Source of the DNA: Pseudomonadota bacterium
Lineage (GTDB): Bacteria; SZUA-182; DTGQ01
Length of the DNA: 32,199 nt
NCBI GenBank assembly: GCA_030625085.1
Contig: DAOURK010000042.1
Location: 1-32,199 of the forward strand
Direction: 5' to 3'
Shown one piece after another: positions 25,317-32,199 of this stretch. The notes below the pieces were generated by a model. That model searched no databases, was not told the origin of the DNA, and saw only the letters and a program-made list of their open reading frames with translations. Numbering within the stretch: the stretch's first letter is position 1; each line of letters begins with the position of its first letter. Both the position numbers and the translations under genes were made by a program.

Positions 25317-26651
25317 ATGAGAATTTTATGGTTTGTGAATACACCATTTCCTGAAATGATTACCCATTTTAACATAAAAGGCGACTGTATGGGGTCCTGG
25401 ATGCCGGCGTTAAAGCGGGCCCTGTTAGATAATCTTGATTGCGGCTTTGGCCTTGAGGATCAATTAGCTATTGCTTGTTCCTCACCACATTTCCCTCAAT
25501 TTCAAAAATTTGCAACCAATAAGGTTACCTATTTCTGTGTGCCTAAATCGAGAATCTGTGAATATTTTCAATCCTATGAAAAAGAGTTATCTTATTGTGA
25601 GCAGGTTGTCAAAGAATTTAATCCCGATATTGTCCATATCCATGGCACGGAAGAATTCTATGGGCTTCTTACAGAAAGAATAAACACCCCTGTTGTGGTT
25701 TCCCTTCAGGGAATATTATCCGCCTATGTTCGGGTTTATTTTGGCAGTATGCTCTGGAGGGAAATCTGTTGTTCTCCACGGATCATCAGGCATTTTCTCA
25801 TGATGAATAGAAAGACCAAAACTGAGAAGAAAATTTTTAAGACAAATCGCTATTTTATGGGAAGAACTCAGTGGGATAAGAGTCATCTGACAAGTCTGGC
25901 TCAGGATAACCATTTATATTATCACTGTGATGAAGTTATGAGAAAGGCGTTTTACGAGGAAGAATGGAATATCAATGAGACCAAACCAGGGACAATCGCC
26001 TGCATTTCTTCCTCCTATGCTTATAAGGGTATTGATTGTCTCTTGGAAGCAATTGCCCATGTAAAAAAGAAACTCCCCAAGGTAAGGCTGCATATTTATG
26101 GATCTTTTCCTCAAAAAGGATATGGGGCCTTTTTGCAGGAGAAAGTAAGGAAATTCAGATTAAATCACCATGTTCAGTTTTGTGGTTTCAAAAATTCCAG
26201 ACAATTGGCCGGAGAATTAAAAAAAACCAGGGCCTTTGTTATAGCCTCGCATATTGAGAATAGTTCGAACAGTTTGCAGGAGGCTTTATTAATGGGCATC
26301 CCTTCAGTTGTTTCCTATACCGGCGGTCTTCCTTCTTTTGCTGAACATGAAAAAACCTGCCTGATGTTTCCCAGAGGCGATGCGGCTATTTTAGCGGAAT
26401 GTCTCTATCGAATCCTCACAGAGGAAAGATTAGCCGTGCGCATTTCAAAGGCCGGAAGGTTAAGGGCAAAGAATGTTAATAATCCGGATAAGATTGCCCA
26501 AGATTTATTGGAGATTTATCAAGACATCATCATTCGACATTATCAATTGTTAAACAAGCCGTTAGACTCTGGCCACCTTGATATTCCATGGGATTTAGAG
26601 GACAGTATCCATGATAGCGCTGATAGGGAATTGGTGAAAAATCGTTGTTAG
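25317..26651 (+). CDS. family 4 glycosyltransferase
   Basis: GT-B glycosyltransferase of 444 residues. The N-terminal domain has MRILWFVNTPFPEM and FNPDIVHIHGTEEFYGLL. The C-terminal domain has AYKGIDCLLEAIAHVKKKLP, VQFCGFKNSRQLAGELKKTR and the EX7E donor site IENSSNSLQEALLMGIPSVV. The order and spacing match Glycos_transf_1 enzymes. GAGG about 12 bases before the ATG is a weak SD. It is probably cytoplasmic and adds one sugar residue in chain assembly. The 3' end overlaps or adjoins the acyltransferase gene. Confidence 0.9.
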   Translation: MRILWFVNTPFPEMITHFNIKGDCMGSWMPALKRALLDNLDCGFGLEDQLAIACSSPHFPQFQKFATNKVTYFCVPKSRICEYFQSYEKELSYCEQVVKEFNPDIVHIHGTEEFYGLLTERINTPVVVSLQGILSAYVRVYFGSMLWREICCSPRIIRHFLMMNRKTKTEKKIFKTNRYFMGRTQWDKSHLTSLAQDNHLYYHCDEVMRKAFYEEEWNINETKPGTIACISSSYAYKGIDCLLEAIAHVKKKLPKVRLHIYGSFPQKGYGAFLQEKVRKFRLNHHVQFCGFKNSRQLAGELKKTRAFVIASHIENSSNSLQEALLMGIPSVVSYTGGLPSFAEHEKTCLMFPRGDAAILAECLYRILTEERLAVRISKAGRLRAKNVNNPDKIAQDLLEIYQDIIIRHYQLLNKPLDSGHLDIPWDLEDSIHDSADRELVKNRC

Positions 26652-26668
26652 GCAAAATCCTGAAATAT

Positions 26669-27346
26669 ATGAAAGGGTATGAATTCCCTATTAATATTTT
26701 TATGTTATACAGAAAATTCATCACCAAACTTTCTCTGTTTTTTTCTACCTTGAGAGTAAAAGCTATGCTTTTTTTTCTTGGGTGCAGCCATGGAAAGAAC
26801 CTTCGTGTAGATGGGAAAACTGTTATTCATATTGATAAAAAAGGATCTCTTCGTTTTGGAGAGAATGTAGAAATAAATTCGCGATTTTCTTCCAATCTGG
26901 TAGGCATGACAAACCCCTCTGTTTTTCAATGTATTGGTAATGGAAGTATACATATTGGAGATAACAGCGGATGTTCCTCCACTGTTTTCTCTTCACGATG
27001 TAACATTACCATAGGGCGAAATGTGAAAATAGGTGGTAATGTTCGCATTTTTGATCATGATTATCATCCATTAGATTATAAACAAAGGACAAATGTTTAT
27101 TTGCCTGATACCGGGATTCCATCATATCCGGTAATTATTGGCGACGATGTGTTTATAGGCACTAACGCCTTTATTTTAAAAGGAGTTAAAATTGGTGATC
27201 GCAGCATTGTTGGCGCCGGCGCTGTTGTGTCAATAAAAAATATACCTCCCGATTCCTTAGTGGTCGGCAATCCGGCAAAAATAGTCAGCAAGAGTAAAAA
27301 CAATGTCGCCCCTTGTCCTTTGCCCACCCTTGCGCGTATTGTTTAG
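26669..27346 (+). CDS. hexapeptide-repeat acyltransferase (acetyltransferase type)
   Basis: A left-handed beta-helix acyltransferase of the maltose/galactoside acetyltransferase group, using acetyl-CoA on a sugar. Hexapeptide turns run from about residue 60 (GSLRFGENVEINS, SIHIGDNSGC, ITIGRNVKIGGNVRI). The catalytic His lies in IFDHDYHPLD. The C-terminal coil IIGDDVFIGTNAFILKGVKI, then IVGAGAVVSIKNIPPDSLVV and GNPAKIV, is diagnostic. The N-terminus is longer than in LacA-type enzymes and basic-hydrophobic, perhaps membrane-associated. The frame extends to a TTG at 26645 that overlaps the previous stop; I prefer ATG 26669. It is the last gene before two repeats. Confidence 0.88.
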   Translation: MKGYEFPINIFMLYRKFITKLSLFFSTLRVKAMLFFLGCSHGKNLRVDGKTVIHIDKKGSLRFGENVEINSRFSSNLVGMTNPSVFQCIGNGSIHIGDNSGCSSTVFSSRCNITIGRNVKIGGNVRIFDHDYHPLDYKQRTNVYLPDTGIPSYPVIIGDDVFIGTNAFILKGVKIGDRSIVGAGAVVSIKNIPPDSLVVGNPAKIVSKSKNNVAPCPLPTLARIV

Positions 27347-27447
27347 GTGCATAGTATCGTTATCCTCAATTTTATAATTTTTCGATCCTGCTTGTCAGGG
27401 TTATAGTATTTCAGGTATTAAATTTCATGCACTAATTTTTTTATAAT

Positions 27448-27547
27448 GTAGCGCAAGGCTTCAGCCCTGCATTATGGCAGGGCTGAAGCCCTGCGCTACT
27501 ATTGTATGAATATCGATTGTGAAATTATTTATCTGAACATCTATAGG
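27448..27547. repeat. dispersed palindromic repeat, copy 2
   Basis: Two 23-base arms (27448-27470 and 27477-27499, one mismatch) enclose a 6-base loop. The outer 18 bases correspond to copy 1 at 279-330, and the tail GAAATTATTTATCTGAACAT (27521-27540) followed by CTATAG parallels copy 1. The better-paired arms suggest a younger copy than copy 1. Because it follows the acyltransferase gene by 100 bases, it might also act as a weak transcription stop. Confidence 0.75.
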
Positions 27548-27585
27548 ATAAATTCAGACTCCTACGTAAAAAATCTCATTAAGTT

Positions 27586-27687
27586 GTCATTTCGAACGAA
27601 TGTGAGAAATCTTTGTTAGACAATATACTGAAAAATATGAGATTTTCCCTGAAGTTTACACTGAACGTAGTGAATGTTAGAAATGAC
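27586..27687. repeat. GTCATTTCGAACGAA-type inverted repeat element
   Basis: GTCATTTCGAACGAATGTGA (27586-27605) followed by GAAATCT is answered at the far end by a degenerate inverse ending GAAATGAC (27680-27687), with AGATTTT inside. GTCATTTCGA...GAGAAATCT elements of about 100-150 bases are known as widespread intergenic repeats. No coding content. Confidence 0.65.
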
Positions 27688-27739
27688 AGATTTACCAAAT
27701 ACGACTTTTTACGAGACCATTATACATGAATTGATGTAA

Positions 27740-29080
27740 ATGAAGGAAACCATAAAGGTGAAAAAACCGCGTGTTCTGTTTTTAACCGAAGGCAAGACGA
27801 GCCCCTCAACCCGGTTTGCTGTTTTATCACATATCCCCTATTTGCAGAAAAGAGGCATCGTTTGCTCTATAGCTCATCGCCGGCCTGAAAAATACGCCTT
27901 GATCAATCTGCCCTGGTTCAATTACCGGCCCTTGCGAGTTGTGGTCTATTGTCTTTTCTGTTATCCCTTTTCTCTTATTTTACGTTTAGCTGACCTGTGG
28001 AAATTGCACTCCCATGATATTATCTTTATTCAACGAGATCTGGATGAAAATCATGTTACCCCCTGGCTGGAAAGATTATATCGAAGATATGCAAAACGCC
28101 TGGTATTTTATTTTGATGATGCCCTCTGGCTTTCTAAAAATCACCTTGGGAAATCTATGGAGAAAAAAATCCGGCACATTATTAAAATGGCTGATTGGGT
28201 CATTGTTTCCCATGAGTATCTGGCTGATTACGCCAGGCAGTTCAATCAATCGGTTTTGATTTTCCCTCTATCCATAGACACTCATTATTATTTCCCAGCC
28301 ACTACCTGCCGGAAAGGTACTACACCTCCTTCTCAAAATTGTATACCATCCTACGATGTTTTTCCCTCACAAAAGGAGAGTTTTCAAAAAAAGGAAAAAT
28401 TGCCTCATTCATGCGCTTCTCAACTGACCATTGGGATACCTGGAGTTTTAGAAAGCCACAAGAATCAGCCAGAAGATGGGGCTTGTCAAGTGACTATCGG
28501 TTGGTCTGGAGGCGCCTGGAATTATCCGCACCTGGTAGAATTAGCCGAAGTCCTTGAAGAAATAAAAAAGGAAACCGGGGTTGCCATTCTCATTCAGTCA
28601 GGAGAGCCTCCCCCTCGGGAAATACAGAAAATCGGAGTTCAATACATCCCCTGGGAAAAAGAAACAGAACGTAACATCCTTCAAAGAATGGATATTGCCC
28701 TGTGCCCTTTAAAAGATACCCCCTGGACAAGGGGTAAATTCAGCATCAAACTCCTTCAATATCTGGCGTGCGGTATACCGGTGATCTGTTCTGATGTTGG
28801 CGTAAACAGACAGATTATTCTTGACGGCCAGGAAGGGTTTGTGGTGAAAAATCAGCAAGAATGGCAATTGCGTCTTTTAACCTTAATTTATGATAAAGAA
28901 AAACGAAAACAGATGGCCTTAACTGCCAGGCAACGGGCTGTAAAATACTATCGCCTTGAAGAGGGCAGTGATCGCTTAGCTACTTTTTTTCTTTCTCTGG
29001 CTGAGGAAAATTCAAAAGAAGCCATAAAAGAAAAGTTTCATTCCCCCCAAATATCTACCCCTCATTATTTCCTACCATAG
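27740..29080 (+). CDS. family 4 glycosyltransferase with an inserted linker
   Basis: GT-B enzyme of 446 residues. The N-terminal domain starts PRVLFLTEGKTSPSTRFAVL and includes FYFDDALWL and ADWVIVSHEYLADYA. The donor-binding domain has VTIGWSGGAWNYPHLVELAE, MDIALCPLKDTPWTRGKFSI and KLLQYLACGIPVICSDVG. Between them, residues from about 190 to 245 form a polar, low-complexity stretch that related enzymes normally lack. It includes a second, diverged copy of the CQVTIGW region 22 residues earlier. The C-terminal 25 residues are also low complexity. No SD is visible. It is the last plus-strand gene of the glycan locus and is separated from it by repeats, so it is perhaps a late addition. Confidence 0.87.
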   Translation: MKETIKVKKPRVLFLTEGKTSPSTRFAVLSHIPYLQKRGIVCSIAHRRPEKYALINLPWFNYRPLRVVVYCLFCYPFSLILRLADLWKLHSHDIIFIQRDLDENHVTPWLERLYRRYAKRLVFYFDDALWLSKNHLGKSMEKKIRHIIKMADWVIVSHEYLADYARQFNQSVLIFPLSIDTHYYFPATTCRKGTTPPSQNCIPSYDVFPSQKESFQKKEKLPHSCASQLTIGIPGVLESHKNQPEDGACQVTIGWSGGAWNYPHLVELAEVLEEIKKETGVAILIQSGEPPPREIQKIGVQYIPWEKETERNILQRMDIALCPLKDTPWTRGKFSIKLLQYLACGIPVICSDVGVNRQIILDGQEGFVVKNQQEWQLRLLTLIYDKEKRKQMALTARQRAVKYYRLEEGSDRLATFFLSLAEENSKEAIKEKFHSPQISTPHYFLP

Positions 29081-29433
29081 CACCATCATAACAACCCACT
29101 ATCATAACAACCCACCTTACTATTACTTAATCCCCTTTATCCCCTGAAGCATTTATAATATTTGGAGACGAAGAAAGCAATACTTTTTTGCTTATAGGCA
29201 AAAAATCATCAAGACAAATTTGCCTTAAAGCAAAATTTTAATATCCTTACTTTCATGGTTCCTTTATCCTTGGGCTTAATTTCACTGCACGATCTGCTTT
29301 CCCATTAATCCGGACAAAGAACCAATAGGTGGATTTATATGCTCCTTTAACCTGGCTCGATAACCCATATAATTTTTGATCCATTACTTTTTTTTATAAT
29401 TTTGCTCAAAGGTATTATAACGTAGGCTACATC
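29081..29433. other. intergenic region with a 16-bp tandem repeat
   Basis: ATCATAACAACCCAC occurs twice in tandem (29085-29099 and 29101-29115). The rest is AT-rich and shows no gene, RNA or clear terminator on either strand. Confidence 0.5.
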
Positions 29434-30613
29434 CTAAGTCGCGTTATCTTTTGGCAGAAAAGGAATAAGAGGGATCCCAAGGAGCATTATGAATGAACTG
29501 AGAATGTAGGCCTTGCGCAGTTGAAAGAGAGCTCCTATCGCCCCTACTATTACTGCTGATATAGAGCGCATGATGAAACTAAGGCACATATAGGTGCCAT
29601 GCCAGAGCACGGTTTTGGGGGAAATTTTCTTGCACTAAGGCCATAATAACAGGACCCATAGACAGCAAGCTGAATCCAAGGATAATCAATAGGGGGAATT
29701 GGACCCAACCACTAACTGCTGGGAAGAGAAACATAAAAAACGAAGAGGTAAGCATGGCTGACAAAAGAATGATTCTGCGGCCAAACCGATCACTCAATGA
29801 ACCGCCGCACAGCGCCCCCGCCGCACCTGCTGCTTCCAATACTGAAAGAGAGGCCCCCGCCAACCAAAGATTAGCCCCTTCTTCAGTGAGATATGTGGGC
29901 AAATAAGTGGTGAGTGAAGAGACCATAAAGGAGCGTACAGTAACCAGACCGGCTACGGGCAGCATAATTGATCTTATCCCTTGTAATCCGGAAAGACATG
30001 AGATCTTTCCCCAGGTATGGCCGGAGGCAGATACCTTTATTCCTTTAAGACAAAAAGAGAAAATAATTGAAGCGAAAATGCCTCCAATCATAAGCCACGA
30101 TATACCTTTGAAGCTCACATATTGGAGGGCTGTTACAATAACAATGGGGCCAAGCGCGCGGCCAAGCTCACCCCCAACCATCCAAAATCCCATACCTCGG
30201 CCCAGGTTTAGGCCTGACAAATTGCCGGCAATCACCGGGGCTACAGCGTGAAAGCATGCAGAACTCAAGCCGACTATTAACAAAAGGAGAGATAACAGGG
30301 TATAGTTTTGAGGCCGGCCCACAAAACACATCATTGCGGCCGTAATTGTGGGGGCGAGGGCAACAAGACTAAGCACGTTAAATTGGTCGGCTACATGACC
30401 GATGAGAGGTTGAAACACAGAAGGCGCCTGCATAAACACCGTCAGCAGTCCTGCCTCGGTTTTTGATAAGGTTAAATTATCTATGAATTTTGGTAAAAGG
30501 GGCGCCAGGAAGGCAGTATATGTGTCGTGCATAGCATGGGTAGCCGAAATAGTTACTACACTGCCTGTTTGAAATTGTATCTCTTGATTGTCAATCTTTT
30601 TGGAAGGTTCCAT
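29434..30613 (-). pseudogene. MFS transporter, fosmidomycin-resistance (Fsr) type, frameshifted near the C-terminus
   Basis: An inner-membrane drug or metabolite exporter by family. The N-terminal ISATHAMHDTYTAFLAPLLP, with LSKTEAGLLTVFMQAPSVFQ and PLIGHVADQ, and the later GGSLSDRFGRR loop are Fsr-type signatures. The open frame (30613 down to 29579, 344 residues) ends abnormally at NFPQNRALAWHLYVP. From 29598 down to 29434 another frame continues the family: GTYMCLSFIMRSISAVIVGA, then FQLRKAYILSSFIMLLGIP, and LIPFLPKDNAT. Two missing bases between 29599 and 29600 (AA of an Asn codon in RALANGTYM) would restore a protein of about 392 residues, the normal length. Either the gene lost its last two helices or this is a sequencing error. 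Confidence 0.85.
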
Positions 30614-30973
30614 CGGGCAGCATCCAATCCGAGTGATATTCTCCTCGCTCTTCCATTTGAAATCTGAGGCATTGTTCCCAGTTCCCTTTACAATATAATT
30701 TTATCCATTGTTTGTCCAGTTTCCCTTCCCTTGCTCATACAATATTTTCATTGGACATACAGGAAACCATTTACATTCCATTATTATCGCCACTTATAGA
30801 AAACTGCTGCGCTTTGCTCCGCAGTTTTTACGCCGCTCAATTCTTCGAACCAGGCGCTATCTTTTAGACGAAAGTGTCAAGGATAAAAGTGATTCCCCTT
30901 CGGTAGAAGAGAAACGATGCATCCGGACATAATCACTTAACAGCTCGAACGAACTGGCCAGGCCCAAACAATC

Positions 30974-31117
30974 ATGTGGGCGATTCAAAAAAAGATGAAA
31001 GAAATTCTTCGAGAGAAGACACTGGAAAATATTGTTGATTTTGATGTAGAAGAGGTAGAAGAAATAGCTAATGATTCAAGAACAAAGAAATATAAATTTG
31101 TCATTCCCTGTTTATAG
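30974..31117 (+). CDS. possible small or remnant gene, charged helical peptide
   Basis: 47 residues starting MWAIQKKMKEILREKTLENI and ending YKFVIPCL. The composition is typical of real soluble protein: charged, amphipathic, with the middle VDFDVEEVEEIANDSRTKK. There is no SD before the ATG, and the frame is open for another 11 codons upstream. It may be the end of a decayed gene rather than a complete small protein. Not recognised. Confidence 0.3.
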   Translation: MWAIQKKMKEILREKTLENIVDFDVEEVEEIANDSRTKKYKFVIPCL

Positions 31118-31131
31118 ATAATAGGCGATAC

Positions 31132-31169
31132 CCGGTTAGGCGAGACCTCTTGTGGTCTCGCCTAACCGG
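31132..31169. terminator. strong symmetric hairpin, possible bidirectional terminator
   Basis: Perfect 16-base arms (CCGGTTAGGCGAGACC and its inverse) around TCTTGT. It lies 31 bases past the end of the minus-strand gene at 31201-31734, where a terminator is expected. No T-run follows on either strand, so it may instead be an mRNA-stabilising stem or a repeat unit. Confidence 0.55.
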
Positions 31170-31200
31170 ATTAAGCTTAGATTGGTTCTAGACTAACTTC

Positions 31201-31734
31201 TTATGGAATCAATTTTGGAATCAACACAGGTATGCCAAGAAACGCAGCAGGAGTTGCCAAGGGAGCAAATTGAGGATAGGCGGTATAATAAGCATTATTC
31301 GCCACCGGTACAACTGCTGATAGCCAAGCAGTCCCCGTAGGGGCCAAGGTGCTCCAATTGCTTGATAAGTTGATGGGAAGTGGAATACCCAAAATTGTCA
31401 AATAATCCGGGGGCCATAAATCGATTCCAAAAAAGGGATCATAAAAAGCTAGACCGGATGGTGTGTTGTAAAGGAGCCATGGGTACTTTAAGGCAGGGTC
31501 CCAGGTGAGGCCCGGTTGCACTGGAAGCACAGTATTCGGTGTTAAGCTGTTCACTATAGGAACTGGAATTCCGGCGGCATTCAGTGGAGACAAAACGGGT
31601 GACCATAAGGGCCATAATGTATTATACGGAGGCAGCGGCCACCAATCTAATTGAGCATGACTTAACGGTATACAAACAAGAAAGATCATTGTAAAAATAA
31701 TAATACTTTGAGCTAAAATTTTTCTTGCATTCAT
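31201..31734 (-). CDS. secreted proline/tryptophan-rich protein of unknown function
   Basis: 177 residues. A clear Sec signal peptide (MNARKILAQSIIIFTMIFLV, then CIPLSHAQ, cleavage after about residue 28) leads a mature part rich in Pro, Leu, Trp, Ala and Thr. It has WWPLPPYNTLWPLWSP and repeated IPVPI, IPLPI and IPVLIP motifs, and no cysteine after the signal. SD GAGGAGAAAGG about 5 bases before the ATG is strong. It lies 34 bases downstream of the low-complexity gene at 31769-32101 and before a strong hairpin, so they may form one small unit. Not recognised; a surface or extracellular structural role is only a guess. Confidence 0.7.
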   Translation of the reverse strand: MNARKILAQSIIIFTMIFLVCIPLSHAQLDWWPLPPYNTLWPLWSPVLSPLNAAGIPVPIVNSLTPNTVLPVQPGLTWDPALKYPWLLYNTPSGLAFYDPFFGIDLWPPDYLTILGIPLPINLSSNWSTLAPTGTAWLSAVVPVANNAYYTAYPQFAPLATPAAFLGIPVLIPKLIP

Positions 31735-31768
31735 AATCCTTTCTCCTCAAGCAAAATCATCAAATTAT

Positions 31769-32101
31769 TTATAAAAGCCCAAGTAAAAGTAAGGTTGTAG
31801 TATTAATGCTGCCGCCGAGTAATATGGCTGTAGTTGTTCCGATAGTTGGTGTGGCTATGCTCGGAGCAGTGGTTAGTGGAATTGTGTTAAGCAAGGTCAA
31901 AGTCGTAGCAATACCTCCGCCTCCGCCGCCAAGAACTAAGGCAGTAGTAATTCCTATGGTTGGAGTAGTAATCGTTGGAGTAAGCGTTGGGAAAAGCGTT
32001 GGAGTAAACGTTGGGGTAAGAGCAGGTAGAAATAACGAGGTTAACCCTCCTCCCGGGGCAACGTCATTCGGAGATTTTTTAAATCCTCTTAAGTGTTTCA
32101 T
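31769..32101 (-). CDS. low-complexity Thr/Pro/Leu/Gly-rich small protein, uncertain
   Basis: 110 residues without a signal peptide. It starts MKHLRGFKKSPNDVAPGGGL and runs into TPTFTPTLFPTLTPTITTP. The unit TPTIG.TTA..LGG then occurs twice about 40 residues apart, with a GGGGGG run. At the DNA level the TP part is a tandem repeat with a 12-base period. The frame is favoured over the opposite strand by its ATG start, its fit with the next gene and the same orientation, but the SD is poor. It could be a repeat-generated open frame rather than a gene. Confidence 0.4.
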   Translation of the reverse strand: MKHLRGFKKSPNDVAPGGGLTSLFLPALTPTFTPTLFPTLTPTITTPTIGITTALVLGGGGGGIATTLTLLNTIPLTTAPSIATPTIGTTTAILLGGSINTTTLLLLGLL

Positions 32102-32199
32102 TTTACAGTCTTAAAAAAAATTTATATTCCCTGTTGACATTTTCGATTATCTGTACTACCCTATAATAAAAGATCTTACCTTCAACCTTTTTACAGTAA

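Larger units (their letters stand above)
27347..27739. other. intergenic region made largely of dispersed repeats
   Basis: No gene. It contains the second copy of the GTAGCGC palindromic repeat (27448-27547) and a different inverted-repeat element starting GTCATTTCGAACGAATG (27586-27687). Nothing else was recognised. Confidence 0.6.
30614..31200. other. gene-poor region upstream of the MFS gene
   Basis: No well-supported gene. A 47-codon frame lies at 30974-31117 and a strong symmetric hairpin at 31132-31169. A weaker hairpin (AAAACTGC at 30800-30807 with GCAGTTTT at 30821-30828, followed by T) might stop plus-strand transcription. A 74-codon frame at 30708-30932 looks non-coding. Confidence 0.45.

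Noticed and set aside
30708-30932. 74-codon plus-strand frame upstream of the MFS gene
   Set aside because: No SD, no recognisable motif, and it runs through a hairpin with a T-run; it is probably non-coding.
31806-32114. 102-codon plus-strand frame opposite the low-complexity gene
   Set aside because: It mirrors the same repeats (VGV/VVIP runs). The minus frame fits the orientation of the next gene better, though neither is certain.
32134-32167. TTGACA and TATAAT resembling a sigma-70 promoter near the right edge
   Set aside because: The spacing is 22 bases, well beyond the usual 16-18, and no plus-strand gene is visible downstream before the window ends.

Overview
The window looks like a chromosomal piece from a Gram-negative, probably anaerobic bacterium of moderate to low GC. 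A deltaproteobacterial (Desulfobacterota-like) or related lineage fits best. The reasons are a type IVa pilin gene with a sigma-54 promoter, an ABC-type surface glycan export system, a B12-type radical SAM protein, an iron-sulfur FrhB-like protein, and a secreted fibre protein of a kind I associate with that group. The assignment rests on protein style only. No rRNA, tRNA or CRISPR array was seen.

Layout. (1) 1-1339: a long regulatory region with a dispersed palindromic repeat, palindromic operator-like sites and a near-consensus sigma-54 promoter, then a PilA-type pilin gene and a clear terminator. (2) 1362-4021: an O-antigen ligase/Wzy-like membrane protein with C-terminal TPRs, coupled to a small TPR-like membrane-anchored protein. 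(3) 4016-5455, minus strand: a secreted matrixin-type zinc protease. (4) 5671-29080: a long surface-polysaccharide locus, all on the plus strand. It holds a sugar or phosphocholine nucleotidyltransferase, an ABC-2 permease and ATPase (Wzm/Wzt type), two SAM methyltransferases, a radical SAM enzyme, a FrhB-polysaccharide pyruvyl transferase fusion, two different PAPS-dependent sulfotransferases, a KpsC/KpsS-like protein, six GT2/GT4 glycosyltransferases and a hexapeptide acyltransferase. Many neighbours overlap by 4 to 7 bases. Together they predict a glycan exported by an ABC transporter and decorated with sulfate, pyruvyl or other acidic groups, methyl and acetyl groups. (5) 29081-32199: intergenic DNA, a frameshifted MFS transporter of the fosmidomycin-resistance type, and two small minus-strand genes for a secreted Pro/Trp-rich protein and a low-complexity protein.

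The most notable structure is a 3.4-kb insertion (16811-20190) inside the glycan operon. It has 12-bp perfect terminal inverted repeats, a TA duplication and a CTAG target, as expected of an IS630/Tc1-mariner-type event. Removing it in silico leaves a glycosyltransferase stop codon 13 bases from the start of the next glycosyltransferase. The insertion has only a transposase scrap at its left end. It carries a small unknown gene, a 615-residue secreted fibre-like protein and a nucleotidyltransferase remnant. The DNA ahead of its genes repeats the arrangement found ahead of pilA: a TGACAA-N3-TTGTCA palindrome roughly 190-230 bases upstream of a sigma-54-like element. This suggests shared control of the fibre and the pilus.
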